From assembly GCA_047722935.1 (NCBI GenBank), contig JBDNZS010000007.1, forward strand, positions 14,373 through 78,372: a DNA stretch of 64,000 bases, in the 5' to 3' direction. Positions 17,191-25,203 of this stretch are shown one piece after another (position 1 is the stretch's first letter; each line of letters begins with the position of its first letter). The DNA comes from Ethanoligenens sp047722935. GTDB taxonomy: Bacteria; Bacillota; Clostridia; Oscillospirales; Ethanoligenentaceae. Both the position numbers and the translations under genes were made by a program. The notes beneath the pieces are model-generated. The model was not told the origin of the DNA, made no database searches, and saw only the letters and a program-made list of their open reading frames with translations.

Positions 17191-18063
17191 TTAACGCGTG
17201 CCTCTCATGGCAATACCCAATTCCCGCACCACTTTGCAGGCCACGGCGGTAGACACGCCGCTGGCGTCGTAATGCGGCGCAAGCTCTACCACATCCGCGC
17301 CTGCAATATGCAGGCGATGGAGTTTGCACAACGCATTGAGTAGTTCTTTAAAGGATACACCGCCGGGTTCCGGCGTACCGGTGCCTGAAAAAATCGATGG
17401 GTCAAGCACATCCAGATCAATGGTCACGTATACAGGGCGGCCCCCGATGGCTTCAATTGCCGCATCCAGCCCATCCAGATCAAACGGATGCAACGTGGTA
17501 TGGGTCTTTGCCCACTCGAATTCCTCACGCAGACCGGAACGGATGCCAAACTGAAAGATACGCCCATCCCCCAGCTCGTCCCAGATACGCCGCAGTACCG
17601 TCGCATGAGAGAGCGGTTCGCCCAAGTAATCGACACGCAGGTCGGTATGCGCATCAAAATGCAGGACACACAAGTCGCCATACTGAGCATGTACCGCTTG
17701 CAAAGCGGGCAATGTGACCAAATGTTCACCGCCCAGCATCAGCGGCCTTTTGCCTGCCCGCACGATTTTCCCGGCAAACGCGCCGATGTCCCCCAGCGCT
17801 CGTTCCACCCTCCCAAACGGCAAATCGAGGTCGCCCGCGTCATAAATGGCCGCGTCTTCCAGATCGGCGTCTTGATATGGGCTGTACGATTCCAGTCCAT
17901 AGGAGTCCGGGCGCATTTGCGCGGGACCAAACCGCGAGCCCGGGCGGAATGTCACTGTGCCATCAAACGGTGCGCCAAACAGAATGATTTTGCTTTCCTC
18001 AAACGACGTCTCACACCCGATAAAACAAGTTGGTAGCAAAGACGGGGCTTTTTCATTCGCCAT
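17191..18063 (-). CDS. speB: Agmatinase
   Basis: 290 residues. Hydrolyses agmatine to putrescine and urea with a dinuclear Mn centre. Ureohydrolase motifs are intact: GGEH, FDAHTDLR and TIDLDVLDP. The ATG at 18063 overlaps the end of speE by 11 bp and is preceded by GGGAG. Last gene of speD-speA-speE-speB; together with SpeA it forms the arginine-to-putrescine route. Confidence 0.95.
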   Translation of the reverse strand: MANEKAPSLLPTCFIGCETSFEESKIILFGAPFDGTVTFRPGSRFGPAQMRPDSYGLESYSPYQDADLEDAAIYDAGDLDLPFGRVERALGDIGAFAGKIVRAGKRPLMLGGEHLVTLPALQAVHAQYGDLCVLHFDAHTDLRVDYLGEPLSHATVLRRIWDELGDGRIFQFGIRSGLREEFEWAKTHTTLHPFDLDGLDAAIEAIGGRPVYVTIDLDVLDPSIFSGTGTPEPGGVSFKELLNALCKLHRLHIAGADVVELAPHYDASGVSTAVACKVVRELGIAMRGTR

Positions 18064-18913
18064 GTTCAAGCATCTCCCGCACATAGCTGGGCAACGCAAA
18101 TGCAGCCGTGTGCAAATCGGTGTTGTAGTACTTGGTTTTCAGCCCCAATTCGTTCCACCTGTCCGGTTGAAAATCCACAATAGGGTCATATTTCTTGGAG
18201 GCGAACCCAAACAGCCAGTGTCCGGACGGATACGTAGGGATGTGAAATTGATATACCCGCGCAATGGGGAATGTGTTTTTGATTTTAGAATGCGCACGTA
18301 ACATTTCATGTGCATAAGCAGGATAGTACGGGCTTTCATGCTGATTGATCAAGATACCGTCATCTGCCAGCGCATGGTAACAGTTTTGGTAAAATGTATT
18401 GGTAAACAGGCCTTCGCCGGGACCGACCGGGTCTGTGGAATCCACCAGAACAAGGTCATATTCGCCCTCTTGAGCACGTCCGACAAATTGCAAGCCGTCT
18501 TCAAAATGCATATGCACGCGCGCGTCTTTGTCCAGCACAGCAGCAGTTTGTGGCAGATATTGCTGGCATAAGCGTACCACACGTTCGTCAATATCCACCA
18601 GATCGATGTGCTGCACGCCCGGATAGCGGCAAACCTCGCGAGCCGTGCCGCCGTCGCCGCCGCCAATGATCAGCACACGCCTCACAGCCGGATGCACCGC
18701 AAACGGCACATGGGTAATCATATCATGGTAGGCAAACTCATCTTTTTGCGTCACCATCATCAGCCCGTCGATTGTGAAGAATGTGCCAAACGTTTCCGAC
18801 TCAAAAAAATCGATCTTCTGGAATGGCGTTTGCTCGCTGCAAAGCTGTTTGGTCACTTTAATTGAAAAGCGCACATCGTCGGTGTGATATTCGGAATACC
18901 ATAAATCGGTCAT
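18053..18913 (-). CDS. speE: Spermidine synthase
   Basis: 286 residues. Transfers an aminopropyl group from decarboxylated S-adenosylmethionine to putrescine. The cofactor-binding region VLIIGGGDGGTAREVCRY, DLVDIDERVV, and the catalytic Asp in LVLVDSTDPVGPGEGLF are all present. AGAAGGCGG precedes the ATG. Third gene of the polyamine operon, 23 bp after speA. Confidence 0.97.
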   Translation of the reverse strand: MTDLWYSEYHTDDVRFSIKVTKQLCSEQTPFQKIDFFESETFGTFFTIDGLMMVTQKDEFAYHDMITHVPFAVHPAVRRVLIIGGGDGGTAREVCRYPGVQHIDLVDIDERVVRLCQQYLPQTAAVLDKDARVHMHFEDGLQFVGRAQEGEYDLVLVDSTDPVGPGEGLFTNTFYQNCYHALADDGILINQHESPYYPAYAHEMLRAHSKIKNTFPIARVYQFHIPTYPSGHWLFGFASKKYDPIVDFQPDRWNELGLKTKYYNTDLHTAAFALPSYVREMLEHGE

Positions 18914-18936
18914 GAAACCGCCTTCTTTCTAAAAGA

Positions 18937-20451
18937 TCAAGGTTGCTCAAGAATCTTGATGGTATCGGCATTGCTCTCATCACCGACCAGCAGGCCGCCT
19001 TGCGCCCGGTAAAATGCATACGCGTCCAAGATTTCCTGTGTCAGCCATTCCCCGGGGATTGCCAGTGGGATTCCAGGCGGATAGATCATAATGGATTCAC
19101 CGCAGATCTCATCCACGGCTTCACTGATAGGCACCGCTATCTTTTCAGCGTAAAACGCTTCACGCGGTGTAATAACACCGTGCAGTTTTTGCAGCACCCC
19201 ACTCATGGAAACACGAAACGGTTCTTTTTTGCCGTAAAATCGCCGGCTCAGGTCGCGCAATGCATCGGTCAAGACGCGCAGTGTGGACGCATCATCGCCA
19301 ATGGAAACAATAAACATGATGACATACGTTTCAGACAGTTCCGGCTGCACATGATAATCCTTGCGCATGATTTCATACGCTTTAAAGCCGGTGAGCCCCA
19401 GCTCGTTGACCCGCACCACCACTTTAGTCTCATCATAACCGCAGACACCTGCCCCGTCAACACAATCAGCCGTCAGCACCGAAAGCCCCGGCATGGCATT
19501 GATCTCCGCCTTCATTGTACGCACCTGCTTGAGCAATTCGTCAAAAATGGTGTGCCCCTGTGTGACAAGTTTCCGTCTGGCAATGTCTAAGCTGGTCATC
19601 AGCAAATAAGAAGCACTGGTGGTCTCAAACAGGTTGATAGCGGCGTGGACGCGGTCGCGCGTTAGATATGCGGTGTGCATGACCAGCGCCGAGCTTTGCG
19701 TCAACGCGCCACCCGTTTTGTGCAGGCTGATGGCGGACAAATCCGCGCCCGCCTGCATCGCGCTTATCGGAAACGCAGGGTGGAACGGCAAATGTGCGCC
19801 GTGTGCTTCATCCACCAAGACAAGCATATTGTGGGCGTGCGCATATGCCACGATGGCAGGCAAATCTGACACCGCGCCGAAATAGGTAGGATTGATGAGA
19901 AAGACAGCTTTTGCGTCCGGATTGCGGTCAATGGATTTCTTAATTGTTTCAAAGCGCACGCCGTTGAGGATACCATAAGTCTCATCAATCTCCGGCGCGA
20001 CAAAGACCGGATGTGCGCCGCTCAAAATCAACGCGTTGATGGCGGATTTATGCACATTGCGCGGGATGATGATTTTGTCCTTTGGCTGGCAAGCCGCAAA
20101 AATCATGTATTGCACACCGCTGGTAGTCCCATTTACCAGAAAAAATGCCTCATCTGCGCCATAGGCTTGCGCAAGCAGCTTTTCGGCCTGTGCAATCACA
20201 CCGGTAGGCTTACCGAGCATATCCAACTCGGGCGTGGAGTTGGCATCCATTCTCAGCACTTTCTCCCCGAATGCCTCCATAATCTCTGGACTATTGCGCT
20301 TTTTGTGACCCGGCACATCGAAATGCACCATATCGGTGTGTACATACCGTTCCATAGCCTCGAACAGTGGGGCAGTCTGCTGTTCCGCCATGGCTGACAA
20401 TTCTGTAGCCGCAACATGCAGTTCCTGCTGCGTCGCCACACGCTTACTCAT
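18937..20451 (-). CDS. speA: PLP-dependent arginine decarboxylase (Orn/Lys/Arg decarboxylase family)
   Basis: 504 residues of the short, fold-I type. The PLP lysine lies in SLHKTGGALTQSSAL; upstream DEAHGAHLPF carries the Asp that contacts the cofactor ring nitrogen, and a C-terminal decarboxylase domain follows (EKIAVPISEAVDEICGE, IPGEWLTQE). Family members act on arginine, lysine or ornithine. Neighbouring speB (agmatinase) argues for arginine as substrate. The ATG at 20451 overlaps the end of speD by 8 bp with GGTGGG upstream; an in-frame extension to 20580 would run through speD and is rejected. Confidence 0.92.
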   Translation of the reverse strand: MSKRVATQQELHVAATELSAMAEQQTAPLFEAMERYVHTDMVHFDVPGHKKRNSPEIMEAFGEKVLRMDANSTPELDMLGKPTGVIAQAEKLLAQAYGADEAFFLVNGTTSGVQYMIFAACQPKDKIIIPRNVHKSAINALILSGAHPVFVAPEIDETYGILNGVRFETIKKSIDRNPDAKAVFLINPTYFGAVSDLPAIVAYAHAHNMLVLVDEAHGAHLPFHPAFPISAMQAGADLSAISLHKTGGALTQSSALVMHTAYLTRDRVHAAINLFETTSASYLLMTSLDIARRKLVTQGHTIFDELLKQVRTMKAEINAMPGLSVLTADCVDGAGVCGYDETKVVVRVNELGLTGFKAYEIMRKDYHVQPELSETYVIMFIVSIGDDASTLRVLTDALRDLSRRFYGKKEPFRVSMSGVLQKLHGVITPREAFYAEKIAVPISEAVDEICGESIMIYPPGIPLAIPGEWLTQEILDAYAFYRAQGGLLVGDESNADTIKILEQP

Positions 20452-21253
20452 GGAAACCCACCATATTGCGCCCGTAAAAGATTTCATCCATTTCTTTTTG
20501 CAATTTCCTCGTGATACGCTGCGCTTCGCCCGGGTGGATGTCCTTTTCGGTAAAACCAAACAAATAGTTGTCCAGCGCAAATTCTTTCAGTTTGCATTTC
20601 GTATGAAAAATATTATCTTGATAGACATTAACGTCGATCATCTGGTAATTGTTGCGGACTTCACGCGGGATATAATTTTGAATAGACGTCATTGGATGCT
20701 CCATAAACAGTTTTTTCCCCGCCACATTCCGGGTGAAGCCACGCACACGGTAGTCTAAGGTCATAATATCGGCTTCAAAGCTGCTGATGAGGTAAGTGAG
20801 CGCGTTGAGTGGCGTGATTTCGCCGCAGGTGGACACATCGATGTCCGCCCGAAAGGTGCACACGCCTCCGTCTGGATGGTATTCAGGATAAGTGTGGACA
20901 GTGATATGGCTTTTGTCCAGATGCGCCAGTATGGTTTCCGGGGAAGCCGGACCGGAAGTCTCCTGCGTATCTTCCGCTCTTTGGGGTAACATCGGTTCTT
21001 CACAAATGAGGATAGCGACGCTCGCTCCTTGCGGGTCGTAATCCTGCTTGGCAATGTTCAGAATATCGGCCCCAATGATTTGGGTCAGGTGTTTCAAAAT
21101 GCCAGTCAGTCGGTCGGCGTTATATTGCTCGTCGATATAAGAAAGATACGCATTGCGGTCAACCACTGTTTTGGCATAGCAGATATCGTACATGTTGAAA
21201 CTGAGCGACTTTGTTAAATTGTTGAACCCATAGAGCTTTATCCTGTTTTTCAT
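20444..21253 (-). CDS. speD: S-adenosylmethionine decarboxylase proenzyme (E. coli-type SpeD)
   Basis: 269 residues. Pyruvoyl enzyme producing decarboxylated SAM for SpeE. The N-terminus KLYGFNNLTKSLSFNMYDICYAKT and the self-cleavage site LDKSHITVHTYPE (Ser115 becomes the pyruvoyl group) match the longer enterobacterial type, not the ~120-residue Bacillus type. Start uncertain: the ATG at 21253 fits the family, while an in-frame ATG at 21268 has GAGGAG only one base away. First gene of the operon, preceded by a structured leader at 21287-21358. Confidence 0.95.
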   Translation of the reverse strand: MKNRIKLYGFNNLTKSLSFNMYDICYAKTVVDRNAYLSYIDEQYNADRLTGILKHLTQIIGADILNIAKQDYDPQGASVAILICEEPMLPQRAEDTQETSGPASPETILAHLDKSHITVHTYPEYHPDGGVCTFRADIDVSTCGEITPLNALTYLISSFEADIMTLDYRVRGFTRNVAGKKLFMEHPMTSIQNYIPREVRNNYQMIDVNVYQDNIFHTKCKLKEFALDNYLFGFTEKDIHPGEAQRITRKLQKEMDEIFYGRNMVGFHE

Positions 21254-21286
21254 CTTATCCCGTATCATGCTCCTCTAGATTAAATT

Positions 21287-21358
21287 GGGCAGATTTCCAG
21301 CCGCGCCCATAGGCTTACGGCGCCGTGCCTTCCCGCCAGAAAGGTCACGACGCCGCCC
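21287..21358 (-). promoter_or_regulatory. Structured three-way-junction leader upstream of speD
   Basis: On the minus strand, GGGC (21358-21355) pairs with GCCC (21290-21287) as the closing stem. Inside it a 9-bp helix GGCGTCGTG/CACGGCGCC (21354-21346 with 21327-21319) is capped by a CCTTTC/GGAAGG stem. A second arm AGCC/GGCT (21315-21312 with 21302-21299) completes a three-way junction. It ends ~34 bases before the start codon. I cannot match it to a known riboswitch class; a regulatory role is inferred. Confidence 0.45.
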
Positions 21359-21530
21359 GTGTATAGCAGTATTATTGTATCCATTATTTTTTGCTTTTTC
21401 AATAGATAATCATAAAAATATAGGGAAAAATATTGTAAAATTTTGTTGACAACCGTAAACGCGTTTTGAGGGGCATTGCCCATCGTTTTTACATGAAATC
21501 TCTCTTTGCTTTTAAGAGAATATAAAAGGG

Positions 21531-21559
21531 TTGATTTTTTAAAAAGCATAGTATACTAT
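21531..21559 (+). promoter_or_regulatory. Promoter of the nitroreductase gene with overlapping palindrome
   Basis: TTGATT (21531-21536), 17 bp, TACTAT (21554-21559). The -10 lies inside a perfect 12-bp palindrome ATAGTATACTAT (21548-21559), a possible operator. Confidence 0.45.
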
Positions 21560-21619
21560 AAGAGTGCAGTTATAGTACGTTCTTCCTTTCGGGTATTATC
21601 AATATTGGAGGTTTTGTAT

Positions 21620-22216
21620 ATGTCAGCATTTTTGGACGCCGTCAAGGCACGCCGCACTATTTACGCAATTGGAAAAGAAGAAATCGTGCCTACAGAACAA
21701 GTAGAGCAGATTGTCAAAGACGCTGTTTTGTATGCGCCCAGCGCATTCAACTCGCAAAGTGCACGCATCGTCCTGCTGTTTGGTGCCGCAAGCGACCAAT
21801 TATGGGACATTGCCAAAGCGGCACTTAAAGCCGTTGTCCCCGCGGCAAACTATCCAGACACCGAAGCAAAACTGAGTCGTTTTCAAGCTGGATATGGCAC
21901 CGTGCTGTTTTTTGAGGATCAAGACGTGGTGAAAGATCTGCAAAAGCAGTTCGCCGCTTACAAGGACAATTTTCCTCTTTGGTCTCTGCAATCGTCCGGC
22001 ATGTTGCAATTCGTGGTCTGGACAGCGCTGGAAGAAGCTGGAGCGGGCGTCAATCTTCAGCACTACAATCCGTTGATTGACGACCAAGTCAAAGCCACCT
22101 GGTCTATCCCAGAGAACTGGAAACTCTTATCCCAGATGCCGTTCGGGAAATTGCTTGCGCCTGCGGGGGAGAAAGACTTCTCCCCCATCGAGAACCGTGT
22201 AAAAATATTTAAATAA
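21620..22216 (+). CDS. Nitroreductase family protein
   Basis: 198 residues, FMN-dependent NAD(P)H oxidoreductase fold. The N-terminus FLDAVKARRTIYAIG and the FMN-contact segment LYAPSAFNSQSAR are typical. It most resembles the Hbn1/Frm2-like branch (RFQAGYGTVLFFEDQDVV, LQHYNPLID). The physiological substrate is unknown; candidates are quinones, nitroaromatics or fatty-acid-related sensing. The ATG at 21620 follows TTGGAGG by eight bases. Monocistronic, with a terminator at 22265. Confidence 0.9.
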   Translation: MSAFLDAVKARRTIYAIGKEEIVPTEQVEQIVKDAVLYAPSAFNSQSARIVLLFGAASDQLWDIAKAALKAVVPAANYPDTEAKLSRFQAGYGTVLFFEDQDVVKDLQKQFAAYKDNFPLWSLQSSGMLQFVVWTALEEAGAGVNLQHYNPLIDDQVKATWSIPENWKLLSQMPFGKLLAPAGEKDFSPIENRVKIFK

Positions 22217-22264
22217 TAGGAAAAACACAAGCACTGTTATAAAGGATCTTTCACTGCAAATACA

Positions 22265-22305
22265 AAAGCGCCTCTGCCGACCAACGGTCTGGCAGCAGGC
22301 GCTTT
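22265..22305 (+). terminator. Rho-independent terminator after the nitroreductase gene
   Basis: AAAGCGCC pairs with GGCGCTTT, with an inner CTGCC/GGCAG stem. Confidence 0.75.
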
Positions 22306-22381
22306 AAAACTGTACGGAACCCGGCAAGACGAGCGCTCATATCTCACCCACAGTAATCTGTTTGTTTGGATAAGACAGCGC

Positions 22382-23365
22382 TCATAGACAGCAGCTTTGG
22401 CGCTCAATCACTTCAAACCCCAACGACAGTTTCTTGTCACTGTGCAAATGGTTCTCCAGCATATGTAAAAGCATCTCTGCCGCTTTCATTCCACTAGTAC
22501 GGTAATGGAAATGAACAGTTGTTAATTGCGGTTGAATAATCTTTGAAATCTGGCTATCACCGATGCCGACCACACAAATCTCCCCGGGAATATCGCGGCC
22601 CATGGCACGGATGGCTTGCATCGCGCCCACCGCAATGGAATCGGTAGCACAAAAAAGCCCATCCAAATCGGGACATGCCGCCAGCATTTCTTTCACATTT
22701 TGGTCACCGGACGCCATGCTGAATGGACCAACCGCCATGCGCGCCGGCGGGATCTGCATATGTGCCTCGCTTACCGCCGCGAGAAATCCATTTTGCCGTG
22801 CCAGTCCCGCCGCGCGGTCATCATTGGTCACGCCAATATAGCCCAAGCAGCGGCAGCCGTAATGGATGAGCAAATCTGTCAGTTGCTTTGCCGCACCAAA
22901 ATCGTCATAGTAGACGCACGGGCAGTAATCCAATGTCTGTCCGATCACAACTAGGGGTGTTTGCAGATCGCGCAGCAGTTTTTGATGCCTCTCGGTCAAA
23001 ATAGTTGCCAGGAACAAAATACCGTCCGTGTTGGCCTGGAAGATTGAAAAATACTCCAATTCCTTTTCAGGGTTATTGTCCGTGTTTCCCAATAAAATTT
23101 GATAGCCGTGTGCGGAAAGGGCCTCACTGATACCGTCCACAGTCCTGCTGACAGATTCCGAACTGATTTTAGGGATAATTACCCCAATCAGTTTTTTTCG
23201 TTTGGTACGCAATGTTTGAGCACCCAGCATGGGTGTATACCCTGTTTTGTCAATGACTTTTTGAATTTTCTCCCGCTTGCTGTCGCTCACATATCCGCTA
23301 TTCAAAAAGCGGGAAACCGTGGTGCTGGAAACCCCGGCAAGTTTTGCAATGTCATGAATATTCAG
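22382..23365 (-). CDS. LacI family transcriptional regulator of the sucrose genes
   Basis: About 327 residues. N-terminal helix-turn-helix IHDIAKLAGVSSTTVSRFLN, then a hinge and periplasmic-binding-protein-like effector domain (LIGVIIPKISSES ... GIGDSQISKIIQPQLTTV). It is divergent from the PTS and sucrose hydrolase genes, so it is probably their repressor. Start codon unusual: AAGGAGG (23380-23374) is ideally spaced (8 bp) from a CTG at 23365 that begins exactly at NIHDIAKLAG; GTG codons at 23374 and 23371 overlap or crowd the site. An upstream ATG would give ~30 non-conserved residues. Confidence 0.88.
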   Translation of the reverse strand: MNIHDIAKLAGVSSTTVSRFLNSGYVSDSKREKIQKVIDKTGYTPMLGAQTLRTKRKKLIGVIIPKISSESVSRTVDGISEALSAHGYQILLGNTDNNPEKELEYFSIFQANTDGILFLATILTERHQKLLRDLQTPLVVIGQTLDYCPCVYYDDFGAAKQLTDLLIHYGCRCLGYIGVTNDDRAAGLARQNGFLAAVSEAHMQIPPARMAVGPFSMASGDQNVKEMLAACPDLDGLFCATDSIAVGAMQAIRAMGRDIPGEICVVGIGDSQISKIIQPQLTTVHFHYRTSGMKAAEMLLHMLENHLHSDKKLSLGFEVIERQSCCL

Positions 23366-23530
23366 AAACACCACCTCCTTCGCTTGTATGTTGTCTTGCT
23401 CCCGCATTGCTGTAAGCATAGCAAATGCATATAGATATGTCAAAACACAGGCCGTTGATACCGCCACGCGCATGGTTGTATATGTGCATATTGCATATAT
23501 ATGTGTGTAAATGTTTATGTACTATATGTA

Positions 23531-23559
23531 TTTAATACAGTTGCGCTGTGTTGTATACT
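23531..23559 (+). promoter_or_regulatory. Probable promoter of the sucrose PTS operon
   Basis: TATACT at 23554-23559 is a good -10. The -35 17 bp upstream is poor (TTTAAT, 23531-23536). The 381-bp region 23366-23746 otherwise holds AT-rich sequence and the operator at 23575. Confidence 0.4.
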
Positions 23560-23574
23560 ATCAATAGTGCTTTA

Positions 23575-23588
23575 TGGAATCGATTACA
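23575..23588 (+). promoter_or_regulatory. LacI-family/CcpA-type operator upstream of the sucrose PTS gene
   Basis: TGGAATCGATTACA contains the 8-bp palindrome AATCGATT and matches the catabolite-responsive cre consensus TGWAANCGNTNWCA at 13 of 14 positions. It lies 16 bp after the -10, where a repressor would block transcription. It could be the site of the divergent LacI protein, of CcpA, or both. Confidence 0.55.
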
Positions 23589-23746
23589 TAATGGCGTTCA
23601 ACCGTTATATTGACCAACAGTTTTTGAAGTTGCGGATAACTGCTGCGCGTCCAATGTGGTATCGATACCTTTTGCTTTACCCGTTCCCGTCACAGCAAAT
23701 GAACCATACGCCACAAGAGTCACCTGTATGTCTGGAGGAAATGAAG

Positions 23747-25165
23747 ATGGATTACAAGAAATTAGCAAGCGATCTGCTTCCGCTGGTTGGCGGTGAAGAA
23801 AACATTACCAGTGTGGCGCATTGTGCTACACGGCTGCGCTTTGTATTGAAAGATGACGCGCAGGCGCAGACAAAAAAAATCATGGCACTGGATGGTGTCA
23901 AAGGCGCTTTTTCAAGTGCGGGACAGTATCAGGTCATCATCGGACAAGGCGCCGTCAACGATGCCTATGACGCACTGATCCAAATCGCTCATATCCGTGA
24001 AAGCTCTGTGGAGGACCAAAAAGCTGTTGCAGCGAAAAAGCTCAACATTGTGCAGCGTTTTTGCCGGATGCTTTCCGGCATCTTCGTCCCCATCATTCCG
24101 GCTATCGTAGCCTGCGGTCTGTTGATGGGTCTGCTCAACACCCTGACAAGTTTTAAGGTCATCAGTTCCACAAGCAGCATCTTTCAGCTTCTGAACATGT
24201 TCTCCAACGCGGCGTTTATCTTCCTTCCCATGATTATAGCGTTCAGCGCCGCCAAGACATTTAAAGCCAATCCGTTCCTTGCCGCCGTCATCGGCGCAAT
24301 CATGATCCACCCAGACCTTTTGAATGCTTGGAATCTGGGACTTCAGAAAGCAGCCACTCTGAATATCTTCGGCCTCCATATCGCCATGGTCGGGTATCAG
24401 GGAACGGTAATTCCGGTTCTGCTTGCCGTCTGGGTTATGTCAAAAATCGAGCACTTTGTTCACAAAATCGTACCCAATGTGCTGGATGTTCTGCTCACCC
24501 CGTTTATCACCGTACTTGTCACTGCGTTTGTCACCCTTGTTTTCATCGGGCCGCTTGGCCGCCTGCTCGGCAATGGCATCTCTTTCGGCTTGAAAGACAT
24601 GTATCTCGCGGCAGGCCCGATTGCCGGTCTGGTCTTTGGAGGCCTGTATTCCGCTATCGTCATCACAGGTATCCATCACAGCTTCCATGCAATCGAAGCG
24701 GGCCTGCTGGCAAATCCAAGCATTCATGTCAACTTTCTGCTTCCAATCTGGGCCATGGCAAACGTGGCACAGGGCGGCGCATCGCTGGCAGTCTACTTCC
24801 GCACCAGCAATAAGAAAGTCAAAGCCCTCGCCGCTCCATCTTCACTGAGCTGCTTCCTTGGCATCACCGAACCGGCGATTTTCGGCGTCAACCTGCGTTA
24901 TGGCCGTCCGTTTATCGGCGGTGCCATCGGCGGCGCTCTCGGCGGCCTGTATATGGGCCTGATGAAGGTCGGTATGCAGGGGCTTGGCGTAACGGGCATC
25001 CCCGGCATCGCGATTACCAGCGGCTGGAACATGGTTAACTACATCATCGGCATGGGTATCGCGGTTGGCGCTGCGTTTGTAATCACCCTTGTAATCTATC
25101 AAGATAAAGATCTGGACGCGGACGACGAACCCGTAACAGTCGCCAAAGATGTCGTCAACGTATAA
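23747..25165 (+). CDS. scrA: Sucrose-type PTS system EIIBC component
   Basis: 472 residues. Imports and phosphorylates a disaccharide, here most likely sucrose to sucrose-6-phosphate given the next gene. Residues 1-~85 are the IIB domain with phosphocysteine C26 in AHCATRLRF; residues ~100-460 are the IIC membrane channel with about ten hydrophobic helices, ITGIHHSFHAIE and LGITEPAIFGVNLRYGRPF. No IIA domain is attached, so a glucose-type IIA encoded elsewhere must donate phosphate, as in other ScrA systems. The start at 23747 is eight bases after GGAGG. Co-transcribed with the hydrolase 38 bp downstream. Confidence 0.92.
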   Translation: MDYKKLASDLLPLVGGEENITSVAHCATRLRFVLKDDAQAQTKKIMALDGVKGAFSSAGQYQVIIGQGAVNDAYDALIQIAHIRESSVEDQKAVAAKKLNIVQRFCRMLSGIFVPIIPAIVACGLLMGLLNTLTSFKVISSTSSIFQLLNMFSNAAFIFLPMIIAFSAAKTFKANPFLAAVIGAIMIHPDLLNAWNLGLQKAATLNIFGLHIAMVGYQGTVIPVLLAVWVMSKIEHFVHKIVPNVLDVLLTPFITVLVTAFVTLVFIGPLGRLLGNGISFGLKDMYLAAGPIAGLVFGGLYSAIVITGIHHSFHAIEAGLLANPSIHVNFLLPIWAMANVAQGGASLAVYFRTSNKKVKALAAPSSLSCFLGITEPAIFGVNLRYGRPFIGGAIGGALGGLYMGLMKVGMQGLGVTGIPGIAITSGWNMVNYIIGMGIAVGAAFVITLVIYQDKDLDADDEPVTVAKDVVNV

Positions 25166-25203
25166 CGGACGCAAGCCACCTACTGCGAACTAAGAGGATG
25201 CAC

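Noticed and set aside
21287..21358. Calling the speD leader a cobalamin riboswitch
   Set aside because: It shares short GC-rich strings with the metE riboswitch but lacks the B12 box and the GGGAA/GGTGAAAATCCC core.
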